From Populus alba (taxonomy: Eukaryota; Streptophyta; Magnoliopsida; Malpighiales; Salicaceae), in assembly GCF_005239225.2 (NCBI RefSeq), contig NC_133297.1, positions 4,472,392 through 4,536,391 on the forward strand: a DNA stretch of 64,000 nt. Direction: 5' to 3'. Position numbers and translations under genes: made by a program. The notes below the pieces were generated by a model. It did not search any database. It saw nothing but the letters and a program-made list of their open reading frames with translations, and was not told the DNA's origin. Positions 49,701 through 60,968 of the stretch are shown here, one piece after another (within the stretch, counting starts at the first letter, position 1; every line of letters starts with the position of its first letter).

Positions 49701-50930
49701 ATTTTTAAATTTATTCTTAGATATTATCAATTTGATTTTTACAAATTTTAGAATTTTAAAAACTTATATAATTATTAATTTTAAGCTCATAAAATTAATC
49801 TAGAAAGATTTCAAGTAGACTTATAAGATTTTATTTGGGATAGAGAAACAAGCTATTTTAAAAAAATAAATTTTAAATTTTTTTTTTTTTTTGTATGTTT
49901 ATGATATTCTGTGAAATTCTTGTTATTTGTACTCTTTTTTTTTTTGTACAGTAACCCTATTCGACAAAATCGTATCAACGGTGCGTGAATTGATACCAGA
50001 GTTGCGTCACCGTGGGTCAACCCGCTGAACCCCCAAGGTCCGATAGCTGTATAAAAGAGTGCTATCACCATACTAAAGAGCATCACAAAACACAAAAACA
50101 GACAGAGAGAGAGAGACTGCATTCAACGTATGATCAGTATAGCTTCGAGGAAATCTAGAGCCTCCTGCTTCTCAGGTTAAGGTACTTGGGTTCTTCATGC
50201 ACTAGTTTTTTCTCCTGTTCATACTCCCTTGTTTCATTATTTTTGTTCCAACAACTGAGAACGTTTAAAGCTCCCAAATCATTGAAGGTTTCTTAATTTC
50301 AGTGTTACAAAGCTCACATGGTATGCATTAACAATAAACCTTCGATCAACTTTGCAAGGGATGAAGTTCGGTTATAGTTTTTTATTTTTTATTACTCCAT
50401 GTATTCCTATTAAAGTTTGGTTGCAGTTCTTTTTTTCTAGATCAAAACACCAAGTTTGGCTGCTAGCTGCTTGTTTGTTTTAGTACCTTCTCCTTCATCT
50501 AGCTAACTAGGGGCAGCTACATGATGCTTGAGGAAGAACTCTTGGCTGTACATATACAATATCTAGTTCAGAAACCCCCAATTTCCATGATATATGGAAC
50601 ATTATGCTATACAAACCCTGAACCGTGTATTTTACTAGAAAATCTAATTTGGCTTGTTTGGTTAGTAGAAGAAACCGAGCAAGCAACTGATTGCTCCAAA
50701 CGATCCACTGTGATAAAAAGTTTGAGATGTCATGAAAGTCAGACTCCTGATAAATTTGATGTTTTGCATAGTATTGACTTATAGTGTATAATTTATATAT
50801 AGAATTCGATGTTTTGAGATGCCATGAAAGTTTTTGCTAGTGAGTATGCATAGAATTATTTTGAGAAGTTAATTTTATAGCTAGTGGTGACTCTTGTTTT
50901 ATTTGTCATGCGAGCAGAAAACTTCCACAA
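49701..50930 (+). other. Promoter and leader of the DUF247 gene
   Basis: AT-rich DNA to about 49,960, then a promoter of normal composition. A TATA box TATAAAAG (50,050-50,057) is followed by a GA-rich leader with (GA)n near 50,104-50,115. A possible leader intron runs from a GTACTTGG donor near 50,181 to a GCGAGCAG acceptor near 50,916, just before the ATG. The small frame at 50,521 lies within that intron and has no support. Confidence 0.5.
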
Positions 50931-52271
50931 ATGGGAGAAAATAAATCATCAAACTCTTCGAATCATATTGAAAAAACATGCAAACATATTTCAATTGAAA
51001 TTCCAGAGGACTTGGAGACTACCTTTCGGCCAGAGGAATGTATCTACAAAGCTCCAGCTGCACTTTGCGATTCAAACAGAGCTTCCTACACTCCTCGGGT
51101 AATTTCTATAGGTCCTTTTCACCATGATAGTGAAAAACTGAGGCCTATGGAAATTCAGAAACAAAGATATCTGAAAGAATTTTGTAAGAGATTGCGAGGG
51201 AAAACAAAGGAGCAAGTGCAAGAATCTTTGAATGTACTTTTGAGCACCATTCAAAGTCTTGAAGATGAAATCAAACGCCGTTATGCAGATAATACCTCTG
51301 TTGTATTTTCTAGCAATGATGATAAGTTTGTGAAGATGATTCTGTTCGATGCAGTGTTCATCTTCGAGCTCTTCTTGAAGAATGAAGAAGATATACGCGA
51401 TAACAAGCGATATCAAGATGATTTCATCATAGGCAAACCCTGGCTGAGAGCTGCGATTCAACGGGACTTGATATTGCTTGAAAATCAGCTTCCATTCTTC
51501 ATTCTCGAGAAATTATATAGCCTTGCCATCGAGGAAACAAAGCCCACTTATCGTTCTTTTCTGGACCTTTCCTGCCACTACTTTGAGAAGTACGGTAAGA
51601 ACAAAACCAAGCTAGATGAAACCAAGCCTTCTAAAGTGTTGCATTTCACTGATTTGGTAAGATATTTTCTATCCTTCAAGCACCTGCAGTTAGAATCACT
51701 AGATGGAAAGCAAGTTAAAAATCTTTATAGCGCAACCATGCTGCACCAAGCAGGAATTAAGTTCAAGGCATTGCCGGATGAATGCTTGCTTGACATAAGA
51801 GCCTGGAAGGGAACTGAGAAAACAGTCAAGAAAGGTGAGTTGCATATGCCACCACTTGAAATCGACAACAGCACCGAATGTCTCTTCCGAAACCTCATGG
51901 CCTTGGAACAGTGTCATTATCCAAGAGAAGAGTTTATCTGCCGTTATGTTAAGCTATTGGATTTTCTAGTGGACGTTAAAAAGGATGTGGATTTGCTCAT
52001 TGAAAATAAGGTTATTGTTAGCAGGCTTGGTGACAGTAAAGCTGTGGCGGAGCTTATTAACAAACTTTGCCTGGAAATAGTAGAAGTTACTTCTGGTTAT
52101 GATGCTCTCTCCCAACTGCTGAATGATTACTACGAGAGCTCTTGGAACAAAAACAAGGCATACTTGGTTAGTGTGTATTTCCACAATGTTTGGATTGGTA
52201 CTGGAACTGTTATTGGATTAATCATCCTAGCCATCACCGTGACGCGGTTTATCCTATTCTTTTTCCGCTAG
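50931..52271 (+). CDS. DUF247 (UPF0481) plant membrane-tail protein
   Basis: Single coding exon of 446 residues, the usual length. DUF247 signatures are the N-terminal YTPRVISIGPFHH, KQRYLKEFCKRL, MILFDAVFIFELFL, AIQRDLILLENQLPFFILEKLY (about 180-200), a central loop and STECLFRNLMALEQCHYP. A single membrane segment closes the protein at about residues 423-443 (VWIGTGTVIGLIILAITVT). The function of most members is unknown; some grass members act in self-incompatibility, but nothing here points to that. The family commonly forms tandem clusters, which fits the duplicated spacer on both sides. The ATG is the first in frame after a likely leader intron. Confidence 0.93.
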   Translation: MGENKSSNSSNHIEKTCKHISIEIPEDLETTFRPEECIYKAPAALCDSNRASYTPRVISIGPFHHDSEKLRPMEIQKQRYLKEFCKRLRGKTKEQVQESLNVLLSTIQSLEDEIKRRYADNTSVVFSSNDDKFVKMILFDAVFIFELFLKNEEDIRDNKRYQDDFIIGKPWLRAAIQRDLILLENQLPFFILEKLYSLAIEETKPTYRSFLDLSCHYFEKYGKNKTKLDETKPSKVLHFTDLVRYFLSFKHLQLESLDGKQVKNLYSATMLHQAGIKFKALPDECLLDIRAWKGTEKTVKKGELHMPPLEIDNSTECLFRNLMALEQCHYPREEFICRYVKLLDFLVDVKKDVDLLIENKVIVSRLGDSKAVAELINKLCLEIVEVTSGYDALSQLLNDYYESSWNKNKAYLVSVYFHNVWIGTGTVIGLIILAITVTRFILFFFR

Positions 52272-52290
52272 TATTCTATGTTTTTGCTAT

Positions 52291-52358
52291 GAAGGAAAGG
52301 CTCGAACTCGACATCTCTGTAAAAGAAGAAGACATGGATGCTAGTTGAGCTACAAGCT
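52291..52358 (-). repeat. SINE-like head in the DUF247 3' region
   Basis: Read on the minus strand: box A-like TAGCTCAACTAG (complement of 52,341-52,352), 31 bases, then box B-like GAGTTCGAGCC (complement of 52,299-52,309). Spacing is right for a tRNA-derived Pol III promoter. The body is missing because the coding region starts directly beyond it, so only a head fragment remains. Confidence 0.5.
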
Positions 52359-53259
52359 TCTTGTTGGATTTGCTCTAAATTAATTCGTATCCCTCTATGA
52401 CTCACTGTGTCGATCCCACTGTTGTGAATGTGGCCGTGCCTGTAGAATTTTAGTTTCCCTTGAAGTTAATAAATCTTGTCATTCCTGTTGTAAGGTAACA
52501 ACAACTATTATTGAACTTGAAGGTTTTCATTAGCAAGGATGTCAATGAATTGCGGTTTGCATCATTTCCACATCTTTATCGTCATTAAATACAACATGTA
52601 CGTGCGCAAAATGTTTGCTCGTCTTTTTCTTCCTTTTCTTTTAGTTGTGTGGACAAAAACAAAATGGTGCTAACCACCTGGCCTAAGAAAGATGACACAA
52701 CCAGGTAGGATCTGAAGGGGGGCAGATGCCAGATATACTTTAACAGAGGTGTCGGTTTAGGTGATCAATCAATGAACGCTTATATAAAATATACGACAAA
52801 CAATGCGTTTTCACAAGCTCTCGTTCGTTGTTTTCATGATTGTTTTGTGTTAAAAAGCAAACAGACCTCCATGGGCTTCGATACAACACTGAATCTGATG
52901 TTCGAGAAACACCGAGTTCAATGGGCTATCTGTCATCCGTTTCAGTCGAATTTTTGAATTACAAGAGCTGATAGAGTCAAGATATCAAAACCATGTCAAG
53001 ATATTTTACTATCTCTCGTCCCCTATTTTACAGAATATGCATCCCAAAGGCACCGGAGAAAGTTGTTGTTCTTTCCCTTTCATGTTTTTTCCCCTTACTT
53101 TCCATGACAAGTAGCCAGCTAAAAGTCGGACCACCTCACTTTAAAAAGAGGCCCTACTTCCTCCGTCTGCAATGTCTTTTCCCATTTCAAGTCCCATCTA
53201 CTTAGGCCATGCTTTTCATGTGTTACTGTGAAAAACTAATGCATGACTGCAATTTGACT
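52359..53259. other. DUF247 3' flank up to the retroelement cluster
   Basis: Probable 3' UTR to about 52,550, then DNA of moderate composition with no supported gene. A pyrimidine-rich stretch lies near 53,060-53,200. Confidence 0.4.
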
Positions 53260-53473
53260 TGCGGGGGTAGATTACTATTGAAACTAGTTTTTTCAGGAGG
53301 AAAGTCTATCTTTATTCATTATCAAAGTGACAATATATATAGCTATACAGAGGATAAAAGAAAAGCTAATACAACGCTAATCCACATCAACATAGATCAT
53401 AGCCAAAGGAATACGTCATTCCTTGATTTCCAGGGATTATTATTAACAAAAAGCTTTCAACATCTTAGTAACA
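53260..53473 (-). repeat. 3' LTR of the old copia element
   Basis: On the minus strand it begins TGTTACTAAGATGTTG directly after a purine tract (complement of about 53,474-53,489) and has an AATAAAG polyadenylation-like signal. It appears to end ...CCGCA near 53,260. The partner LTR is not in the window, so the outer boundary is an estimate. Confidence 0.55.
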
Positions 53474-53906
53474 TTCCCTTTCTTAAATTGACGATACTGT
53501 CTTCCGTTTACTATTGGATCTTCACAAACACCCAAACAAACACCCAGCAAACATATGCAGCTTCTAAAAAACAACTCGTATCAAGGATTTGGTCATGATA
53601 TCAGCCAATTGTTCTTAAGAGCAACAATTTGTAGCGTTACTACTTCATCTCGAGTCAGATTACGAAGGAAATAAAAACAAACATTAATATTTTTGCTTCG
53701 ATCGTGCATAATAGGATTTTTAGAGAGTTTAATAGTATAACTATTATCACAGTATATCATCGTAGTCCTAGTAGAGGCATGATTAAGTGTTTATAACATT
53801 CTTCTCAACCACACGGCCTGACAAGCACAAGAGGCAGCAATAATAAACTCAGCTTCAGTGGTGGAGAGTGTGACGATAGGTTGCTTTTTTTGATGAACAT
53901 GATATA
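53474..53906 (-). pseudogene. RNase H end of the old copia polyprotein
   Basis: Fragments on the minus strand match the copia RNase H: KKQPIVTLSTTEAEFIIAAS, then an YCDNS motif and an LRN segment, interrupted by stops. The younger element joins its left side at 53,906/53,907. Confidence 0.82.
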
Positions 53907-54117
53907 TGTTAAGAATCCTATTAGGAATAGGTAACATGTATACTTTAGGATTCCTACTGTAAAACTGATTCTCTAGGAAGATAAATTGCAGGACAGTAAG
54001 CAATTGATTCCTAATCCATTGGAATGACTGTAAATGCTCTTGTATATATATATACGTGATGTGATCAATAAAACTCAACTCATTCCAGCAAACTCTGTTC
54101 TCTCTTTTCAATTTACA
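53907..54117 (+). repeat. 5' LTR of the young copia element
   Basis: 211 bases, TGTTAAGAATCC...TTTACA. Contains a (TA)n stretch and an AATAAAACTC polyadenylation-like signal. Confidence 0.95.
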
Positions 54118-54130
54118 TGGTATCAGAGCT
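54118..54130 (+). other. Primer-binding site, initiator tRNA-Met type
   Basis: TGGTATCAGAGCT immediately follows the 5' LTR. This is the standard plant copia site complementary to the 3' end of initiator tRNA-Met. Confidence 0.9.
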
Positions 54131-54285
54131 GAGATCCTAAATACACAATCCTTAGCATCTTTTTCTTTCAATCTCCCTCTCTGTAGTTTGAGGGAAATAA
54201 AGGAAAGTCAGACCAGGCAATTCCTTTCTCTCTTTTCAATATCCTTAGCATCTTTTCTTTCGATCTTTCCTTTCCATTGTTTTCT

Positions 54286-57200
54286 ATGGATTCTTCAAAA
54301 ACAAATATCTCAAGTCCCTATTTCACTCACCATTCAGATCATCCAGGATTAATCCTGATTTCAAAACCATTAAATGGAGACAATTATTCTACTTGGAAAA
54401 GAGCCATGACTCTGGCCTTAAATTCCAAAAATAAATTAGGGTTCGTCAATGGCACAATCAAAGCTCCCTCAGAAGAAATCAATCATGAAGAATATGCAGC
54501 ATGGTCTCGGTGCAACGATATGGTTCATTCTTGGATCATCAATACTCTTAACCCAGAAATCTCAGATAGTGTCATCTACTACTCAACTGCTAATGAAGTA
54601 TGGGAAGATCTACATGAACGATTCTCCCAAAGCAATGCACCCCGCATCTTTGAAATTCAACGAGACATTGCTTGCCTCCGACAAGAACAACTCTCAATCT
54701 CTACATATTACACGAAATTGAAAGGATTGTGGGATGAGCTATCCTTCTATAACGACACAATGCAGGGAACACAGCAAGAACAACAAAAAATGATGCAATT
54801 TTTAATGGGATTGAATGATTCTTACAGTGCCATTCGCGGACAGATCTTGCTAATGAATCCCCTCCCTTCAATTCGTCAAGCATACTCCTTAATCTCACAA
54901 GAAGAGAAACAACGATTCCTAAGCTCAACGCTTACAGGTGATTGTTCTGGTAACAGTGCCGCCATGGCAGTACAACACAACAACAGTAGAAGAACTGGCA
55001 ATTTTGATGCAAGAACAGGGAGACCGGAGCGATTCCACCATTCATATGGATCACATGATTTCAGATCGCACGAAAAATCACCAGAAAATAACAGTGGAGG
55101 ACGACGATTTCAACATGACAGACGGCGCTCTGGCGGAGGCAGAGGACGCCCTTATTGTTCACACTGTGGAGAAGCGGGTCACTGGATACAGACCTGTTAT
55201 GAATTACATGGGTACCCGCCGGGTCACCCAAAGACAAGGTATGGGTCAGGGTCAAAACAGTTCAGCACAAAAAATCCAGTAGCTAATCATGTGTCCAAAG
55301 AAGCCTCTCCAGAAAATGGACAACCACTTATCGGGATTTCACAGGAACAATTGAAACAGCTCCTATCACTTTTAGACAATAAAAATGACGGACCCAGCTC
55401 TCGTGCAAATGTCGTATCTAAACCAGGTTTGTCTGAAATCACATCCCGCAGTTGGATCATTGATAGCGGAGCGACAGATCACATTTCTTCTAAGATATTT
55501 TCTGACAAGCATAACAAATGCACATTACCTCCAGTACTACTGCCTAATGGAGAAAAGGCTAAAATTGTTGCAAAGGGTTCTTGACCTCTTAATTCTGTCT
55601 ATTATCTGCACAATGTATTATGTGTACCTACATTTAAAGTAGATTTGATATCCGTCAGTCGTTTGACAAGAGACCTGAATTGCTCAATAATTTTCTTCCC
55701 TTATTGGTGTCTTTTGCAGGATCTGGTTACGAGGAGGATGATTGGTTTGGGTAAACAACATAACGGACTTTACTATTTGGTGGCTCTGGCGACAAAGCAA
55801 AATATGATCAACCCTTCATCCACCATCACTCAACCCACCTGCCACCTTACCATCTCATCCACCGATCTCTGGCATAACCGTTTAGGCCACACATCACCTT
55901 CCCGCTTACGTTTTATTGCTAATTTTTTTTTAAATTTTTCCATTCAATCCAACTCTATTTGCTCTATATGCCCTTTGGCAAAACAAAATCGTTTACCTTT
56001 TAATCCTAGTGTGATTTCCTCTACAAAACCTTTTGCAATTATTCATTGTGATATTTGGGGTCCTTATCGACACCCTTCTCTCTCTGGTGCTCATTACTTC
56101 CTCACTATTGTTGATGATTTTACACGTTTTACATGGATTTTTTTTAATGAAACATAAAAATGAGGCACAATCACTCCTAATTTTTTTTTTCAATTATGTT
56201 CTCATTCAATTTGAAATTCACATTAAAATTCTTCGAAGTGATAATGGGGGAGAATTCCTCTCACTTCGCCCTTTCCTTCAAGAAAAAGGAGCTCTTTTTC
56301 AACATTCTTGTGTTTACACGCCTCAACAAAATGGGGTTGTGGAACGCAAACATCATCATATCTTACAAGTAGCTCGTGCTTTGAGATTTCATGCTCAACT
56401 CCCACTCCAATTTTAGGGTGAATGTGCCCTCACTGCTGTCCACATCATCAATCGACTCCCTTCTCATGTCCTTTCTTTCAAAACTCCTTTTGAAATTGTT
56501 TTTTCAAAACAACCTTCTTTTTCTCATCTCCGCGTATTTGGATGTTTAGCTTATGCTACCAATGTCCACACTTCTCATAAATTTGCTCCTCGTTCCATTC
56601 CTTTTGTTTTTATCGGTTACCCTACCGGTCAAAAAGCATACAAATTATTTGATTTATCCAACAAAAAAGTTTTTACTAGTCGTGATGTGCGATTTCATGA
56701 AAATACCTTCCCATTTGCAAATGCCAAACCCAATTTTTTTTCCCAACATTATGACCCTGGTCCCATCCCACTAATTACCACCGATCATAATCTTTCTATC
56801 CCCTTTCCACTGCCAAAACCACCATCACAAACCACCCAAATTCACCCATCAGACACGCAATCAACCCATCCCCCCACCTCTCTCCGCACATACGGCCGCC
56901 GCCCAAAGCCAATCGATCCTTCAATCCATCAAACACTGCCGATTAACCACCCACATCCACCACCCACCCCTCTCTCACTAGAATCAGACACACTTCAAAC
57001 ACCAAGCCCCTCCAATGACATAGACACAAACATACCACCCACACCTACACCGCCTCGTCGATCCAACCGCCATGCTGGCCCCCCGGCCAAACTCAGTGAC
57101 TATGTATGCTCCAATGTCTACACTGCCCAATCATTCTCCTCCCTACCCGGTCCACTCAAAGCCACCCGCTATCCACTGGCAGCTTATGTTTCATACCACA

Positions 57201-58786
57201 AATATCAACCTCTACATCGCTCCTTTATTGCCACAATCAGCCAGGTCACAGAACCTCGTTCTTATTCAGAAGCTGCTGCTCATCCTGAATGGCAGACAAC
57301 TATGCAGTCTGAATTACAGGCACTTCAACAAAATGGTACTTGGTCCCTCACTCCATTACCCACGGGCAAAACTTTGATTGGCTGCCGGTGGGTCTACAAG
57401 GTCAAACACCAGTCTGATGGCTCTGTGGAGAGATTAAAAGCCCGCCTGGTTGCTAAGGGTTTCACCCAACTTGAGGGAATTGATTATCAGGACACCTTCT
57501 CCCCCACTGCAAAAATTGTATCTGTTCGCTGCTTGCTTGCTCTGGCTGCAGCACGAGGATGGACACTCCATCAATTAGATGTCCATAACGCCTTTCTACA
57601 TGGTGATCTTTCAGAAGAGATCTATATGTCTCCGCCGCCGGGGCTACTTCGACAGGGGGAGGAACAGTTAGTGTGCCATCTCCATAAGTCCCTATACGGG
57701 CTGAAACAAGCATCACGCCAATGGTTTGCAAAGTTCTCTAAAGCCATCTGCTCTGCTGGATTCGAACAATCTCAGGCCGACCACTCTTTATTTACCAGAC
57801 AACGAGATAAGTCATTCACTGCCCTCTTAATATACGTTGATGACATCTTGATTACTGGAAATGATCCTATTAGTGTTGATATGACTAAAAAATTCCTGCA
57901 CAGTCAATTTAATCTTAAAGATCTTGGCCCCGTAAAATACTTCCTTGGTATAGAGTTTTCAGCCTCTAAAAATGGAATTTTCATTACTCAACGAAAGTAT
58001 GCATTGGAAATTATTGAGGATGCAGGGTTATTGGGTGCAGCCCCTGTTGATACACCCATGGAACGTGGGTTAAAATTGTCGGACAAGAGTGATTTGCTCA
58101 AAGACCCGGGTCGATTTAGGAGACTTGTTGGAAGATTGATTTATTTGACTGTTTCAAGACCAGATATCACCTATGCTGTGCATGTTTTGAGTAGATTTAT
58201 GCACCAACCCCGAAAGCTCCATATGGAAGCAGCCCTTCGGGTTGTCCGATACCTGAAGGGTGCGCCTGGTCAAGGCCTGTTCTTTTCCTCAAAACACTGA
58301 TTTCAAAATTGAGGGCTTATTCAGACTCAGATTGGCAGGCTGTCCATTAACTAGGAGATCTACCACAGGTACTGTGTGTTCCTTGGCCCTTCATTGATAT
58401 CTTGGAGATCAAAACGACAGAAAACAGTTTCACTCTCCTCTGCAGAAGCAGAGTATCGTTCGATGACTGGAGCATGTTGTGAGTTGACATGGCTCCGATG
58501 CCTTTTGAGGGATTTAGGCCTTTTACATCATGAACCTGCTTTGTTATACTGTGATAACAAGGCTGCACTGCATATTGCAGCCAACCCAGTCTTTCATGAG
58601 CGCACGAGATATATTGAGATGGATTGCCATTATATTAGAGACAAAGTCCAAGACGGTTCTGTGATAACAAGACATGTAAACTCCGAGCATCAATTGGCAG
58701 ACATCTTTACCAAGCCCTTGGGGAAAGAAAATTTTGTTCCTATGGTCTACAAGTTGGGAGTGCAGGATATCCACTCTCCAACTTGA
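54286..58786 (+). pseudogene. Copia gag-pol polyprotein, broken
   Basis: The first ATG in frame is at 54,286 (MDSSKTNISS). Gag is followed by a CCHC knuckle (CSHCGEAGHWIQTC, about 55,156-55,197) and the protease motif IIDSGATDH near 55,460. The integrase has HNRLGH near 55,874, ICPLAK near 55,966 and YTPQQNGVVER near 56,313. Reverse transcriptase has YVDD at 57,833-57,844, and RNase H has YCDNKAALH near 58,547. Breaks are an in-frame TGA (55,582-55,584), a frame change at an 8-T run (56,138-56,145), an in-frame TAG (56,414-56,416), and stops plus small indels between 58,298 and about 58,380. Other parts are well conserved, so the damage is recent. Confidence 0.92.
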
Positions 58787-58793
58787 GGGGGAG
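58781..58793 (+). other. Polypurine tract of the young copia element
   Basis: A purine-rich GAGGGGGAG run abuts the 3' LTR, at the end of the last reading frame. It would prime plus-strand synthesis. Confidence 0.85.
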
Positions 58794-59004
58794 TGTTAAG
58801 AATCCTATTAGGAATAGGTAACATGTATACTTTAGGATTCCTACTGTAAAACTGATTCTCTAGGAAGATAAATTGCAGGACAGTAAGCAATTGATTCCTA
58901 ATCCATTGGAATGACTGTAAATGCTCTTGTATATATATATACGTGATGTGATCAATAAAACTCAACTCATTCCAGCAAACTCTGTTCTCTCTTTTCAATT
59001 TACA
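58794..59004 (+). repeat. 3' LTR of the young copia element
   Basis: 211 bases, identical to 53,907-54,117 when compared by eye, followed by the target duplication ATATA. Confidence 0.95.
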
Positions 59005-60968
59005 ATATAGCTCCAGCACTTAGCAAAAACAAGAAACCCAATGTACTTTTCCTATCCTTGAAATTAATCTCCTGCATAATCATTATTGGTGTAGACAAGA
59101 AGCTTTTTATTACCACATTGTTTATAAAAAATTTCATATGTAAGTGTCCCCTTAATATATCAATATAATCTTAACAACTTGGAGGTGGATTTTTATAGGA
59201 TGTGCTAAATACCTACTAAGCAAATTAACATCAAACATAATGTCAGGTTTGGTAGATGTTAAATATTATGAAACTTCCTCCACTACCATGCTAGCAGAGT
59301 CTGTAATTAACTTGAATCTTGGAACAATAGGATTATATATTGCATTACACCTAGCCATATTAAATCGTTCCAACACCTCCTAGGCATATTTGTTTAGGCA
59401 AATAAAAATACCATCAGCTCGTTGTAGCACTTCTAAACCAAGAAAATACTGCATTCTTCCAAGATCCGTCATATCAAATTCCTTCATCAAGGAATGTTTA
59501 AAAAAGCTGAACAAAGTCTTATCATTTCCAGTAAAGATGAGATCATCTACATAAAGACACACAAGCAATAAGGTACCCTGTGAAGTTTTTTTGATGAACA
59601 AAGTATATTCATAAGGATATTTCTCAAATCCTTCTTTTAGAAAATAGGCTTCAATGCGGTTGTCCAAGCCCGTAGAGCTTGTTTCAAACCATACAAAGCT
59701 CTTCATAAGTGTTACATCTTGTTTTATGCTCCTTTTACTATATAACTAGAAGGTTGCTCAACGTACACCTCCTTATTTAACTCATCATGAAGAAAAGCAT
59801 ACTTTACATCTAACTAAAACATATACCACCTCTTTTGAGCTGTTAGAGCAAGCACCAGCTGTATAGTGTCCATGCGAGCCACATGGGTAAAGAATTTCGT
59901 GTAATCCATCTCATGTTGTTGTGTGTACCTTTTGGCGACAAAGTGAACCTTGTATTTGCTGACTTCTCCATGCTTATTTGGCTTAATCTTATATATCCAT
60001 TTCACCCTAACTATTTTTGCACCATGAGGAAGATTAGTGAGGTCCCATGTATTGTTTTTTTTTGAATGGCTTCAATTTCAGATTCCATGGTATATCTCTA
60101 TTTGGCACTTTGAGTTGCATCCTTATAGAATGAAAGATTTGCATCAACAAATAAAGCAAAATTATCTTGATGATCCTCATTAAAGAAGCCCTACCTACTG
60201 TCATAGTCACGTATCCATACTGGTGGGTGTTGAGAATGCCTTTCAACAGGACTAGAAATATGATCAGTGATTGTATGTGCGTTGATTGCTTGATGCTCCA
60301 AATTCTCCTCTTAAAAGCCATAATGATTATCAATAGTAATGGATCTACTGTCATTGTTTTCTTCATGACCTGTCCCACCCAATTCGTTGTCTATGGCTTC
60401 ATCCTAGATAATATTGTTGCTGTTTTCATCTATATCCCCCCACTCAAGAGATGTTTGAATTGTTTCAACATGATTTTTACTCTAGGGCCAACTGTCCTTT
60501 TCTTTAAAGATAATATCACAACTGAAAAGTATTTTTTGATAAAGTATATCATATAAACAATAGGCCTTGGACTCCTCGCTAATGCCTAGCAAAACATATT
60601 TCAAGCTTTTACTATCCAATTTGATGCATTTGCTATCCGGAACATGAGCATAAGAAACACATCCAAACACTCGAAAATGAGCAATAAATGGTTTAGTGCC
60701 ACTCCATGCCTCTTCTGGAGTTTTATTTCGGACTGCAAACATTGGACTTCTGTTAAGAATATGTACTGCCCAGGTGATAGCCTTGGGCTAAAAGGTTTTG
60801 AGAATTCATCTACTGGTGAGCAAACTTTGAACCAAGTTCATGATCATGCGATTTTTCTTTTCTGTCACTCCATTTTGCTGAGGAGTGTAATCCGCGGTGA
60901 GTTGACAGTGTATCTCATTAATTGCATAAAACTCAATGAACTCACTTGATGTGAATTCCCCGCCTCAA
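59005..60968 (-). pseudogene. Integrase C-terminus and reverse transcriptase of old copia
   Basis: On the minus strand from right to left are GGEFTSSEF (near 60,950) and YTPQQNGVTEK with an integrase C-terminal part (RVFGCVSYAHVPDSK near 60,640). A linker follows, then the start of reverse transcriptase (KWIYKIKPNKHGE near 60,000) and its core CLYVDDLIFTGND near 59,550. YFLGLEVLQRADG near 59,430 is next, continuing toward the inserted younger element. Several frame changes and stops interrupt it. The sequence is clearly different from the young element, so they are separate lineages. Confidence 0.88.

Larger units (their letters stand above)
53907..59004 (+). mobile_element. Young Ty1-copia retrotransposon with near-perfect LTRs
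   Basis: Full-length structure of 5,098 bp: 211-bp LTRs beginning TG and ending CA, a primer-binding site right after the 5' LTR, gag-pol, a purine tract and the 3' LTR. Flanks carry the same 5 bases, ATATA, at 53,902-53,906 and 59,005-59,009. By eye the LTRs are identical, implying a recent insertion. Coding order gag, protease, integrase, reverse transcriptase, RNase H is copia-type; small LTRs and size suggest an Ale/Retrofit-like lineage (tentative). The reading frame is broken in several places, so it is probably non-autonomous. Confidence 0.95.
53260..60968 (-). mobile_element. Old, truncated Ty1-copia retrotransposon (interrupted)
   Basis: Reading from the right on the minus strand are an integrase end, reverse transcriptase pieces, RNase H, a polypurine tract and a 3' LTR. 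The 5' LTR, gag, protease and most of integrase are missing beyond 60,968. A younger element (53,907-59,004) splits it within the region between reverse transcriptase and the RNase H end. Numerous stops and shifts show age. Confidence 0.88.

Noticed and set aside
52772..52957. Frame with FHDCFV, resembling the plant peroxidase active-site motif
   Set aside because: Only six residues match; the flanking residues lack the rest of the peroxidase distal helix and no other peroxidase segment is nearby.
53791..54171. Continuous 126-codon minus-strand frame across the copia LTR
   Set aside because: It is an accidental fusion of the old element's RNase H fragment with antisense LTR and leader DNA of the young element, not one gene.
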